A stretch of 9,551 nt of DNA from 2-02-FULL-43-11-A sp964477065 (GCA_964477065.1 CAYZCU010000032.1:1-9551); one strand, 5' to 3'; counted from the first letter of the stretch, positions 1 to 7,661 are shown. The notes: generated from the letters alone by a model not told the origin. Made by a program: numbers and translations.

Positions 1-687
1 ATCGAACAAGAATATGATGTGAGTATTGTCCTGACAGCGCCAACGGTAGAATATCGCCAGCGAGAATTTGCTAACGGGAATAAATCGAAAATCGAATATG
101 AAGAACCAATTGCACATGTGACGATCGTCACTCCACAAGATTATTCCGGTCTTATCATGCAACTGTGTGAAGATTCTCGTGGTACATTTGTCCACATGGA
201 TAATGCTGCTCATGTAGTGATGGAATATGATATCCCTCTCGCAGAGCTGATGTCCCACTTTTTTGATCGACTCAAGACATTATCATCTGGATATGCTTCG
301 TTGCAATGGGAGTTCAAAGAGTATCGGCCTGTTGATGTCGATCAGCTTGTCATCATGCTTAATCTTGAGCCAGTTGAAGAATTTTCAGAATATGTAGTAG
401 CTTCTCGAGCCTATCGAAGAGGTCGAGATCTGGTTGATCGGCTCAAAGATTTGATTCCCCGACAACAGTTTGACGTCAAAATCCAAGCCCATTTTCAGGG
501 AAAGATCATAGCAAGTTCTCGAGTGTCTGCCTTCCGCAAAGACGTCACAGCAAAGCTTTACGGAGGTGACCGAACTCGAAAGGACAAATTGTTGAAAAAG
601 CAAAAAGCCGGAAAGAAAAAGATGAAAAGTATTGGATCTGTCGAGATTCCGAAAGATGTTTTTTTGAAGCTGTTTAAGACAGATTAG
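1..687 (+). CDS. lepA: Elongation factor 4 (LepA), 3' part of gene
   Basis: This is the last 228 codons of LepA/EF4, the ribosome-bound GTPase that back-translocates stalled ribosomes. The reading frame is open from base 1, so the GTG at 19 is an internal valine and not a start. Family hallmarks are visible: the early stretch with TAPTVEY, the EF-G domain V-like segment (EPIAHVTIVTP, then RGTF), and the LepA-specific C-terminal domain with RKDVTAKLYGGD, a lysine-rich KKQKAGKKKMK run and the ending VEIPKDVFLKLFK. That lysine-rich tail separates LepA from EF-G and TypA. The GTPase domain lies outside the window. The TAG stop overlaps the stop of folD on the other strand by four bases, leaving no room for a separate terminator. 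Identity is secure; the 5' end is simply cut by the window. Confidence 0.97.
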   Translation: MEQEYDVSIVLTAPTVEYRQREFANGNKSKIEYEEPIAHVTIVTPQDYSGLIMQLCEDSRGTFVHMDNAAHVVMEYDIPLAELMSHFFDRLKTLSSGYASLQWEFKEYRPVDVDQLVIMLNLEPVEEFSEYVVASRAYRRGRDLVDRLKDLIPRQQFDVKIQAHFQGKIIASSRVSAFRKDVTAKLYGGDRTRKDKLLKKQKAGKKKMKSIGSVEIPKDVFLKLFKTD

Positions 688-1607
688 TTCCCTTCCGTCC
701 TATGATAGGGCTTTGGCACACCAACTTGCGGGCCATGTTGCATCTTCCATGCTTGAACCAAATTGTAGAGCAAATAGGCTACGTTGAGCGGTCCGACGCC
801 ACCAGGAGTTGGTGAATATGCGAGCACACGATCTTTGATTACATTTTCATCATAATCCCCTTTCCACATGCCATTGACCTTATGAATACCAACGCCAATG
901 AGGACGGCATCATGTCGAAGTGCTTCTGGATTGATCACATTTTTTCCAACTGCAGATATGATAATTGATGCTTGTTTGATAAAGTCATCAGGATCAGGAG
1001 TTGACTTGCGAATATTGATGTAATTTGCTTTATATCGAGAAAGCGTATTTCCAATTGGTTCTCCACCTGTGCGTCCGCGACCAAGCAAAACAACCTTTTT
1101 GCGCTTCATGATATTTTTGAAAAAAACGATATCTTTTTCTGATAATGTGACGGATGCAGCATCAGTCATTGGGTCAGGACTGAGAGCTTTTTTAATCAAG
1201 CATAAGACTGCAAGACCGATTGGATGTTCGAAAAGTGGTTTCTTTTTGAAGCCTTCAATTTCTTTCAGTGGGGGGACATAGTCAAGCAATGTCGTCGTGG
1301 AAAGTGATGCAGGAAGGGGTAGCTGGATGATAACCCCTGTTGTGTCCTCTTCATGGGCAACTTCCGCGACACGATTTGCAAACTCAATATATCGAGGAGC
1401 AACATCATACGAAATGATTTCAACATCCGCACCGGCTTTTTCAGCAAGCGCCTTTTTGCTACGAATAAATGAGTTGATTTCCTCAGTCGGCTCAACGGTA
1501 AAGATTACAAGCTTAGGCTTATGCCAGCCATTTTTTACGCCTGTTTCAATTTCTGATTTGAGATGCTGGACAAGTACATCAGCAAGTTCTTTTCCGTCTA
1601 ATATCAT
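684..1607 (-). CDS. folD: Divergent bifunctional methylene-THF dehydrogenase/cyclohydrolase (FolD)
   Basis: The 307-residue product matches FolD, the cytosolic enzyme that interconverts 5,10-methylene-THF, 5,10-methenyl-THF and 10-formyl-THF. Visible motifs are the substrate-side SFIRSK segment with candidate catalytic Lys51, QLPLP at 95-99, KEIEGF at 115-120, a Rossmann loop GRGRTGGEP at 176-184, and PTPGGVGP at 266-273. It is divergent: the usual KDVDGF is KEIEGF (Asp to Glu at the folate-contacting position), the usual PCTP segment after the active site is not recognisable (EHPIGLAVL instead), and about 20 residues are added around 142-165 before the Rossmann fold. The ATG overlaps the gyrA TGA as ATGA, so translation is probably coupled to gyrA. 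The 3' end overlaps the convergent lepA stop. The fold assignment is firm; whether both activities remain is uncertain. Confidence 0.93.
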   Translation of the reverse strand: MILDGKELADVLVQHLKSEIETGVKNGWHKPKLVIFTVEPTEEINSFIRSKKALAEKAGADVEIISYDVAPRYIEFANRVAEVAHEEDTTGVIIQLPLPASLSTTTLLDYVPPLKEIEGFKKKPLFEHPIGLAVLCLIKKALSPDPMTDAASVTLSEKDIVFFKNIMKRKKVVLLGRGRTGGEPIGNTLSRYKANYINIRKSTPDPDDFIKQASIIISAVGKNVINPEALRHDAVLIGVGIHKVNGMWKGDYDENVIKDRVLAYSPTPGGVGPLNVAYLLYNLVQAWKMQHGPQVGVPKPYHRTEGN

Positions 1608-4282
1608 ACAAATGCTGCGCCAACGATGGCATCCTCTTTGTTGTTAAATCGCATCAAAATAACTCCCTTCGCGGCTCTTGATAGGCTTGGTATCCCCTTC
1701 AGCGGAATCTTGACAATCTGCCCTGACTTGGATGTGATGATAAGTGTCTCTTTTTCTTCTGGAATGATGCTTGAAAAAGCTATTGATCCTGTTCGCTTGT
1801 CGAGATTGGCAATTTTGACACCCTTTCCTCCTCTGTTTTGTGTTGGGAATAGCTTTATCTTTGTACTTTTTCCAATACCGTTTTCAGATAGTACGAGCAA
1901 TCGATCATCTTCATTGTCTTTGGTAAAGACATCCATGGAGGTGATTTGATCATCCTTATCAAGGTTGATCCCAATAACTCCTTGGCTGGATCGTCCAGTT
2001 GGTCTGACATCTGTTTCTTTAAATACAATTGCTTTTCCGTGATGACTTGCAAGGATGACTTTCATGTTTGCAGTGGTCATTTTTGCCCAGAGGAGCTTGT
2101 CCCCTGCTGTTAATTTGATGGCAATAATACCGTTAGATCGGATGTTTGCAAATTGTGAAAGTTCTGTCTTTTTCACAGTTCCCAATTGGGTACACATGAG
2201 AATACACTGGTCTTTGATAGACTTTTCATCCCCTTCTGCATAGATAAGCATGGAGGTGATTTTTTCATCTTTCTCAAGGGGGAGCAGATTGACGATCGCT
2301 TTACCCTTTGATTGGCGTGAACCATCGGGGATGTCCCAAACGCGTGTTGTGTACACTTTTCCATTATCAGAAAAGTACAAAACGGTATCATGTGACATAG
2401 CCGCGTGAATGATGGCCACATTATCTTCTTCCTTCGTTTCAAAGCCGATGACGCCCTTCCCTCCGCGCTTTTGAACTTTATACGTTGTGCGTGGTACTTG
2501 CTTGATGTACCCAGCTTGCGTCAGAGTTACTAATACCTCTTTATTTTCAATCAGTTGCTCTTCTGAGAATTCACCCGGACGATTCTTAAATACTTTGGTA
2601 CGACGCTCATCGCCATAGAGCTTTTTCAGTTCAAGTAACTCTGTGCGGATAATGGCCAAAATTTTGTACACGTCTTTCAATATTCCTTCAAGATACGCGA
2701 TTTGTTCTCGAAGTGCTTTCAACTCCTCTTCCAACTTTTCGCGCTCAAGCCCTGTCAGCTTCTTTAACTGCATGTCGAGAATCGCCTGTGATTGAAGTTC
2801 TGAGAAGTCAAATGTCTTCATCAACGCTTCCTTTGCAAGTGCTTCAGATTTTGACTTTTTGATAATCGTAATTATTTCATCAATATGATCAAGAGCTTTG
2901 AGAAGCCCTTCCAAGATGTGTGCACGTGCCTTGGCTTTGTTGAGGTCAAACAAACAGCGGTGCGCGATGACCTTCACGCGGTGCTTCAAGTATTGCTCAA
3001 GAATAGTTTTGAGGGAGACTGTCTGAGGAGCATTGTTGACAAGTGCCACCATGTTGACGGGGTAGCTTGTCTGTAATTCAGTATATTTGTACAAATTGTT
3101 GAGAATTTTCTTGTAGACGCCATCTCGCTTGAGTTCAACAACCACGCGAATACCATCTTTGTCAGATTCATCACGAAGATCAGCAATCCCGATAATTTTC
3201 TTTTCATGCACAAGATCAGCAATCTTTTTCACAAGATTAGCTTTATTTGTTTGGTATGGAAGCTCGTCAATGATAATCCGCTCACGACCTGACTTTGCTT
3301 CTTCATGATGGACAACTGCTCGCACGACAATCTTCCCTTTTCCAGTAGCATAGGCACGCTGAATTTCATCAAGACCATAAATGTTTGCTGCAGTTGGGAA
3401 ATCTGGGCCTTGAATATGCTCCATCAAGTGAGCAAGCGGGGTGTTCATGATCACATCTTGGATAATTGTGTCGTCAATTGGTGAAACATAGTGAATACTG
3501 CTAGATGAGTCATCTGCATCAGCATCATGGGAAAGCTTCTGATCATGCGCATCAGGCTTTTCAACCTCATCAATCATGCGAATGACAGCGTCAACAACCT
3601 CACTCAAGTTGTGTGGCGGGATCTTTGTTGCCATACCTACAGCAATACCTTCTGAACCCATGAGCAAGAGGTTTGGAAGTTTAGCAGGCAGATATGCTGG
3701 CTCTTGCAAACGTCCATCGAAGTTATCGCGGAATAACACAGTTTCATGCTCAATATCTTCAAGCATTTCACTTGCAATTGGCGTCATTTTTGCTTCTGTG
3801 TATCGCATTGCTGCAGGGCGATCTCCATCGATAGATCCAAAGTTTCCTTGACTATGAATCAACGGGTAGCGCATAGAGAATGTTTGTCCCATACGAACGA
3901 GTGAATCATACACAGCACTATCGCCATGAGGATGATATTTTCCAAGAACTTCTCCCACGACTCCAGCAGATTTAGAGAATTTGGCTTTGTGATTAAGGCC
4001 AAGTTTGTACATTGCGTAGAGAATTCGGCGATGAACAGGTTTAAGTCCGTCGCGGACATCTGGGAGAGCACGCATGACAATGACAGACATGGCGTAGTTG
4101 AGATACGAACGCTTCATCACATTGACGATGGGAGCAGTGCCTGCTGGCGCTCCACTATCATCCGAGAAGCTCGTTAGGGCCTCAAGCGCTTCTTCTGCGG
4201 CAGATTCATCCAGAGGCATACCCATCGTTTCTTCAACGGATGTTTCTCCTTCAAGCTGGTCTTGTGTTGTATCGTCGTCCAT
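1604..4282 (-). CDS. gyrA: DNA gyrase subunit A
   Basis: The 892-residue product is the breakage-reunion subunit of DNA gyrase, acting as A2B2 with GyrB to introduce negative supercoils. The catalytic tyrosine is Tyr161 in AAMRYTE, next to Arg160. The quinolone-determining segment HPHGDSAVYD (117-126) has Ser122 and Asp126, the residues of quinolone-sensitive enzymes. The gyrase-specific GyrA box of the C-terminal DNA-wrapping domain is QKRGGKG at 604-610 (canonical QRRGGKG), which favours gyrase over topoisomerase IV ParC; a second NRGGKG blade motif follows. Two oddities stand out: a roughly 45-residue Asp/Glu-rich N-terminal extension before the conserved start, and an Asp/Ser/His-rich insertion at about 243-275 before the LMEHIQGPDFPT motif. 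The ATG lies 3 nt after the ppa stop with no clear SD site, and its TGA overlaps the folD ATG. Confidence 0.97.
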   Translation of the reverse strand: MDDDTTQDQLEGETSVEETMGMPLDESAAEEALEALTSFSDDSGAPAGTAPIVNVMKRSYLNYAMSVIVMRALPDVRDGLKPVHRRILYAMYKLGLNHKAKFSKSAGVVGEVLGKYHPHGDSAVYDSLVRMGQTFSMRYPLIHSQGNFGSIDGDRPAAMRYTEAKMTPIASEMLEDIEHETVLFRDNFDGRLQEPAYLPAKLPNLLLMGSEGIAVGMATKIPPHNLSEVVDAVIRMIDEVEKPDAHDQKLSHDADADDSSSSIHYVSPIDDTIIQDVIMNTPLAHLMEHIQGPDFPTAANIYGLDEIQRAYATGKGKIVVRAVVHHEEAKSGRERIIIDELPYQTNKANLVKKIADLVHEKKIIGIADLRDESDKDGIRVVVELKRDGVYKKILNNLYKYTELQTSYPVNMVALVNNAPQTVSLKTILEQYLKHRVKVIAHRCLFDLNKAKARAHILEGLLKALDHIDEIITIIKKSKSEALAKEALMKTFDFSELQSQAILDMQLKKLTGLEREKLEEELKALREQIAYLEGILKDVYKILAIIRTELLELKKLYGDERRTKVFKNRPGEFSEEQLIENKEVLVTLTQAGYIKQVPRTTYKVQKRGGKGVIGFETKEEDNVAIIHAAMSHDTVLYFSDNGKVYTTRVWDIPDGSRQSKGKAIVNLLPLEKDEKITSMLIYAEGDEKSIKDQCILMCTQLGTVKKTELSQFANIRSNGIIAIKLTAGDKLLWAKMTTANMKVILASHHGKAIVFKETDVRPTGRSSQGVIGINLDKDDQITSMDVFTKDNEDDRLLVLSENGIGKSTKIKLFPTQNRGGKGVKIANLDKRTGSIAFSSIIPEEKETLIITSKSGQIVKIPLKGIPSLSRAAKGVILMRFNNKEDAIVGAAFV

Positions 4283-4285
4283 GAG

Positions 4286-4792
4286 TTATTTCATTGATTC
4301 TGTAACTACCTCAAGTGCCTCTTTTTTACCTAAAAATCGACCAGTTTTGACCCATTTACCTTCTTCAAGATCTTTGTAGTGATCAAAGAAGTGTTTAATT
4401 TGGTTTTTTTGATGGGCGGATAGGTCATCTATTGTTTCAACATGTGCATATCCGAAATCTACTTTTTTTGCTGGAACAGCAATGATTTTCGTATCGACGC
4501 CTGCTTCATCTTCCATCTCCAGCATCCCAATCACGCGTGAGCGAATACCACAGCCTGTTGGCACAGGATAGGTTGTGAGCAAAGCAACATCCGTTGCGTC
4601 TCCATCGTCTGAGTGTGTCCCAGGAATGTAGCCGTAGTTGAATGGAAAGAACATAGGCACAGGGACAAACCTGTCCAACATCATCACGCCTGAATCCTTA
4701 TCCATTTCAAACTTTGTCGATCCTCCTTGTGGAATTTCGATAATGACATTGACTTCTTCTGGTGCTTTATCTCCTGCTGTAAGTGGTTTCAT
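4286..4792 (-). CDS. ppa: Family I inorganic pyrophosphatase
   Basis: The 168-residue product is a soluble family I pyrophosphatase, hydrolysing PPi to two phosphates and pulling nucleic acid and protein synthesis forward. Alignable active-site residues are Glu19, Lys27 and Glu29 (KFE), Arg41, Tyr53 (NYGY), the metal-binding Asp63, Asp65 and Asp68 (DGDATD), and DEAGVDTK at 95-102. The signature is usually D-x-D-P-[hydrophobic]-D; here it is DGDATD, so the Pro and the hydrophobic residue are replaced by Ala-Thr while all three aspartates remain. Length is close to the 176 residues of the E. coli enzyme. It lies 3 nt upstream of gyrA and is probably co-transcribed with it. No SD site precedes the ATG; the upstream bases are AT-rich and follow the 8-bp repeat hairpin. 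Confidence 0.96.
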   Translation of the reverse strand: MKPLTAGDKAPEEVNVIIEIPQGGSTKFEMDKDSGVMMLDRFVPVPMFFPFNYGYIPGTHSDDGDATDVALLTTYPVPTGCGIRSRVIGMLEMEDEAGVDTKIIAVPAKKVDFGYAHVETIDDLSAHQKNQIKHFFDHYKDLEEGKWVKTGRFLGKKEALEVVTESMK

Positions 4793-4870
4793 GAAATATA
4801 GTTAAAATTAGTAATCTGGTAATCTAGTGATCTAGAACCTAGGTTACTAGGTCACTAGATCACAAGGTTT
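4793..4870. repeat. Intergenic hairpin made of degenerate 8-bp units
   Basis: Between the gyrB tail and the ppa start the sequence runs in 8-base periods from 4811, with units such as GTAATCTG (4811), GTAATCTA (4819), GTGATCTA (4827), GTTACTAG (4843) and GTCACTAG (4851). The second half is the complement of the first, so 4827-4863 folds as GTGATCTAG / A / ACCTAG, loop GTTA, CTAGGT / CA / CTAGATCAC: 15 pairs with one small internal loop. Either strand can form it. No U-run follows on the minus strand, so it is not a typical intrinsic terminator. It could be an mRNA processing or stabilising element, a protein-binding site, or a copy of a dispersed intergenic repeat. The repeat and pairing are read directly; function is unknown. 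Confidence 0.8.
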
Positions 4871-6811
4871 CTAAATGTCTAAATCCGCATAATGTGCTTG
4901 TGACTGTATAAATTTTCGACGCGGTGGCACTTGGTCACCCATCAACATCGTAAATCCCTAAGAGAGCTTTTCAAAAGGGGCTTCGACANNNNNNNNNNTA
5001 ATTTGGCGCATGACGCGATTATTGGGGTCCATAGTTGTGTCATAGAGCTGATCTGGGTTCATTTCTCCCAAACCTTTATAGCGCTGGACGCCAACATTTT
5101 GACCTTCTTTCGAATTGTCTGCGATCACTTTATCACGCTCAACCTCACTAAAGACGTACCATTTTTTTTGGCCTATTGAAACACGATAAAGCGGTGGTTG
5201 TGCAAGATATAAATGTCCATGATCGATCAACGGACGCATATGGCGGAAGAAGAATGTGAGCAAAAGCGTCGCAATATGCTCTCCGTCGACATCTGCATCT
5301 GTCATGATAAATACTTTGTGATAGCGAAGTTTTTTGTAATCAATTTCAGCGCCGATTCCCATCCCCAATGCGATAACGAGGTCTTTAATTTCACTAAAAT
5401 TGAGGACCTTGTCAAGATACGCTTTTTCAGAGTTAAGAACTTTACCCTTGAGGGGCAAAATAGCTTGCGTACGACGGTCACGACCTTGTTTGGCTGATCC
5501 GCCTGCTGAATCTCCTTCGACGATGTAGAGCTCAGATTGAGCGGGGTCTTTTTCTTGGCAATCAGCGAGCTTACCGGGGAGGGATGCTCCTTCGAGTGCT
5601 CCTTTGCGGATAACCGCGTCTTTTGCTGCAAGTGCCGCGAGTCGAGCGCGCTGGGCAAGCAGAATTTTACCCATGATCGCCTTGGCAACGGCTGGATTTT
5701 CTTCAAATGTTTGATCAAGAAATTTGTTCATTTCTGATTGAACAAGTCCGAGTACTTCAGGATTACCGAGTTTTGATTTTGTTTGACCTTCAAACTGGAG
5801 GAAGGTAGAAGGCATTTTGACATAGACGACTGCCGTGAGTCCTTCACGCGTATCGTCTCCACTGAGAGGTCCGCCCTTCATAGCAGCAATTTCATTTTTG
5901 GCATATGCATTGACGGAGCGCGTCAGAGCAGTCTTAAAGCCTGTCAAATGCGTGCCTCCTTCGCGAGTATTAATGACGTTGACGTATGACACAACATTTT
6001 CTGCGATGCCGTCGTTGTATTGAATCGCTACCTCAAATTCAAATCCCTCAAGCTCAGCTCGATGATACAAAATATCATGAAGTGGCTTTTTGTTCTTATT
6101 CATCTCGCGTATCAATGATCTGATTCCTCCATCAAAATAATAGCCGTATTTTTTATTTTCGCGCTTATCCTCAATAGTGAAGAAAATCTTAGGTATCAAA
6201 TACGCTCGATCTTTAATCTTCTTCATAACCGTCTTAAGTGAAAGATCAATACCTTGCGTGAAGATCGTTATGTCTGGTTTAAATTTGATCGCTGTGCCTG
6301 TCTCAGATGTGATGCCCAGTTCAGATGTGGTCACTTCTTTGACAGGATAGAGAGGGACGCCGATATTGTATTCTTGTCTGTAAATCTTCCCATCACGTTT
6401 AACTTCTGCGATAAGATGCTCTGAAAGTGCATTGACACAGCTTGCTCCCACGCCATGAAGTCCACCTGAGAATTTGTATGCATCTGCTTCAAATTTTCCT
6501 CCTGCGTGCAGGGTGGTGAGAATGAGTTCAAGGGTTGAGATGCCCTTTTGTGGATGAATTTCAGCTGGGATACCACGACCATCATCAATGACTGTCATGT
6601 AGCCGTCATCCCCCAAAATCACATCAACGCGTGTTGCAAATCCTGCTAAAGCCTCATCAATAGAGTTGTCGACAATTTCATTTATCAGACAGTGATAGAC
6701 TCCTTCGATTGATGTCGTTCCTATGTACATTGCAGGTCGCTTTCGGACAGGCTCTAAGCCTTCAAGGACCTTGATCGAATCAGCATTGTAGGTGTTGGAG
6801 TTTGATGCCAT
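4871..6811 (-). CDS. gyrB: DNA gyrase subunit B, interrupted near its 3' end by an assembly gap and an in-frame TAG
   Basis: This is the ATPase and TOPRIM subunit of gyrase, partner of the nearby GyrA. Counting from the ATG at 6811, the GHKL ATPase has Glu45 and Asn49 in NEIVDNSIDEALAG, Asp76 in DDGRGIP, a GGLHGVG lid near 115-121 and QTK at 343-345. TOPRIM has VEGDSAGGSAKQ (Glu432), PLKGK and DADVD (505-509), followed by RYKGLGEMN. I chose ATG 6811 because conserved GyrB sequence (YNADSIKVLEGL) begins about seven residues later and a promoter lies directly upstream; an in-frame start at 6916 would include that promoter. Ten Ns fall after residue 604 and an in-frame TAG is at 4958-4960. Beyond it the same frame continues FTMLMGDQVPPRRKF to a TAG at 4871, the expected GyrB C-terminus. 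About 646 codons, assuming the N count is right. Confidence 0.93.
4989..4998. other. Assembly gap (10 N) inside gyrB
   Basis: Ten undetermined bases interrupt gyrB. The number is probably a scaffolding placeholder: other GyrB proteins have about 11 residues between the aligned hydrophobic residue before the gap and the Phe of the FxxLMGD motif, whereas here there would be 15 including a stop. The flanking bases also fit a gap of only about one base, giving Ile-Thr-Val-Glu. Confidence 0.97.
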
Positions 6812-6820
6812 AGGTACTGA

Positions 6821-6849
6821 AGTATACTGAAGTTGAGGCTGTAAAGCAA
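6821..6849 (-). promoter_or_regulatory. gyrB promoter, nearly leaderless
   Basis: On the minus strand TTGCTT (6849-6844) and TATACT (6826-6821) are separated by exactly 17 bases. Only nine bases lie between the -10 box and the gyrB ATG at 6811, so the expected transcription start leaves a leader of about 2-3 nt. No SD site is present. This also supports ATG 6811 as the start. Confidence 0.7.
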
Positions 6850-6882
6850 GCTCTAGATGCCATCTGAGGCTGGTTTGGGGCA

Positions 6883-6891
6883 TGGTATACT
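6883..6891 (+). promoter_or_regulatory. Extended -10 promoter for the 68-codon gene
   Basis: TGGTATACT is an extended -10 element (TGn followed by TATACT, 6886-6891). No good -35 box is seen 16-18 bases upstream, as expected of extended -10 promoters. The ATG begins 5 bases after the hexamer, at the predicted transcription start. It faces away from the gyrB promoter in the same 85-bp spacer. Confidence 0.55.
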
Positions 6892-6896
6892 GGTGC

Positions 6897-7103
6897 ATGA
6901 AACGAGAGAAGCGCATATGGAATCCAGTTCAGCAGTTCGAAGCTCCATTGCTGATTAAGTGGGTGGAAGGATATTTAGATTTACCAGATAGATCTATCCT
7001 GTCTGCAGATCAGAGGCAAAACTCAGGTGAAGGTATCCCCCCTCGTGCAAGGAGTATTGGTGGATGGCTTGTTGATGATGATATGCCAAATCATCTAGGT
7101 TAG
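6897..7103 (+). CDS. Small protein of unknown function, 68 residues
   Basis: I do not recognise this gene. The ATG at 6897 is preferred over one at 6882 because the extended -10 box lies between them and would place the transcription start at the 6897 ATG. The product begins with a basic stretch (KREKR), then an aromatic, mildly hydrophobic segment with three Trp overall, and ends with an acidic patch (DDDMPNHLG). No signal peptide, cysteine motif or membrane helix is visible. It lies divergently from gyrB and 37 nt before a second unrecognised gene with its own strong promoter. Support comes from the promoter and position rather than homology, so it could be lineage-specific. Confidence 0.55.
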   Translation: MKREKRIWNPVQQFEAPLLIKWVEGYLDLPDRSILSADQRQNSGEGIPPRARSIGGWLVDDDMPNHLG

Positions 7104-7106
7104 TTC

Positions 7107-7134
7107 TTGACAGAATCTTCTTGGTGCATATAAT
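7107..7134 (+). promoter_or_regulatory. Perfect consensus promoter for the 135-codon gene, leaderless
   Basis: TTGACA (7107-7112) and TATAAT (7129-7134) both match the sigma-70 consensus exactly, with a 16-base spacer. Six bases follow before the ATG at 7141, so the usual start position (7 bases after the -10 box) is the A of the ATG. The mRNA is predicted to have no 5' leader. Confidence 0.8.
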
Positions 7135-7140
7135 TGCGAT

Positions 7141-7548
7141 ATGACAAGAAAAGATGGAATGCTCCCAGGCGAAAGACGTATTCCTCAGGGCTATGATGGA
7201 GTAAAAGACGTGCAACGGTTATTGGGTCTTTCATCAAGATCTACTTCAGAAGCAGCGCCTGAAGCATTAGGAGAAGATGTTGCTAATATGGTCGATCGTT
7301 GGCTCAATTCATCTCGCGTGCCTCGTCCATATACGCGTCGGTTACCTGCTAATGGCACGATCTTTACCCCGGATGCTCGTGGATATGCTCAATTTCTACC
7401 AGGTGGGGATGATATTCTTGGTGATGAAGTAACTCATCGTACTGGAGGAAAGAAACCAGCTTTGCGTCGTCGGATAAAGCCTGGATTTGCAGACAGAATT
7501 ATTGATCTATTTCTAGCACTGATAGAGCGCCTTGGTACGCGAATATAG
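7141..7548 (+). CDS. Basic protein of unknown function, 135 residues
   Basis: I do not recognise this family. The start is fixed by a perfect consensus promoter whose expected start point is the A of this ATG. The first half is mixed and polar, with a helix-like segment near 44-56 (EDVANMVDRWLNS). The middle has many Arg, Pro and Gly residues; a KKPALRRRIKP cluster near 115-125 is followed by a C-terminal amphipathic helix (RIIDLFLALIERLG). That combination suggests nucleic-acid or membrane-surface contact, but this is only a guess from composition. There are no cysteines and no signal peptide. The promoter strength implies abundant expression. It is followed by the structured region that carries the membrane microprotein gene. 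Confidence 0.7.
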   Translation: MTRKDGMLPGERRIPQGYDGVKDVQRLLGLSSRSTSEAAPEALGEDVANMVDRWLNSSRVPRPYTRRLPANGTIFTPDARGYAQFLPGGDDILGDEVTHRTGGKKPALRRRIKPGFADRIIDLFLALIERLGTRI

Positions 7549-7595
7549 GTTTTCAGCTCAAATACTCTGACTTTACCTCCTCAAAAGCTCCCCTC

Positions 7596-7625
7596 TTGAC
7601 AAATCAGCAGGAGGAGCCTTAATTA
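7596..7625 (+). promoter_or_regulatory. Candidate promoter for the 37-codon membrane microprotein
   Basis: TTGACA (7596-7601) is a perfect -35 box. The -10 box is weaker: TTAATT at 7619 (17-base spacer) or TAATTA at 7620 (18-base spacer). The start would fall near 7631, giving a leader of about 150 nt. The region also has CCTCCT (7576) and AGGAGG (7609) that could pair across the -35 box. Confidence 0.5.
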
Positions 7626-7635
7626 CTATAGGCTA

Positions 7636-7660
7636 TTCATATACACATGCTGTATATGAA
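7636..7660. repeat. 25-bp palindrome near the transcription start, operator or 5' hairpin
   Basis: TTCATATACA (7636-7645) and TGTATATGAA (7651-7660) are perfect 10-bp inverted arms around CATGC. In DNA this is a classic dimer-binding operator geometry placed just after the predicted start. In RNA it would be a stable 5'-end hairpin, which could protect the transcript. No T-run follows, so it is not an intrinsic terminator. Confidence 0.8.
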
Positions 7661-7661
7661 A

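Noticed and set aside
1297..1647. Plus-strand open frame of about 116 codons
   Set aside because: It lies antisense to the start of folD and the end of gyrA, has no promoter or SD site, and its translation has no protein-like pattern.
4958..4960. TAG as a recoded amino acid (pyrrolysine-type) in GyrB
   Set aside because: TAG ends lepA, the L31 gene and other frames here, no recoding element is seen, and the adjoining N gap makes assembly error far more likely.
6812..6916. Longer GyrB start at 6916
   Set aside because: The extra 35 residues have no GyrB homology and would include the gyrB promoter and the divergent -10 box.
6994..7215. Minus-strand frame of about 73 codons opposite the 68- and 135-codon genes
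   Set aside because: It crosses a perfect plus-strand promoter and two plus-strand starts and has no start signals of its own.
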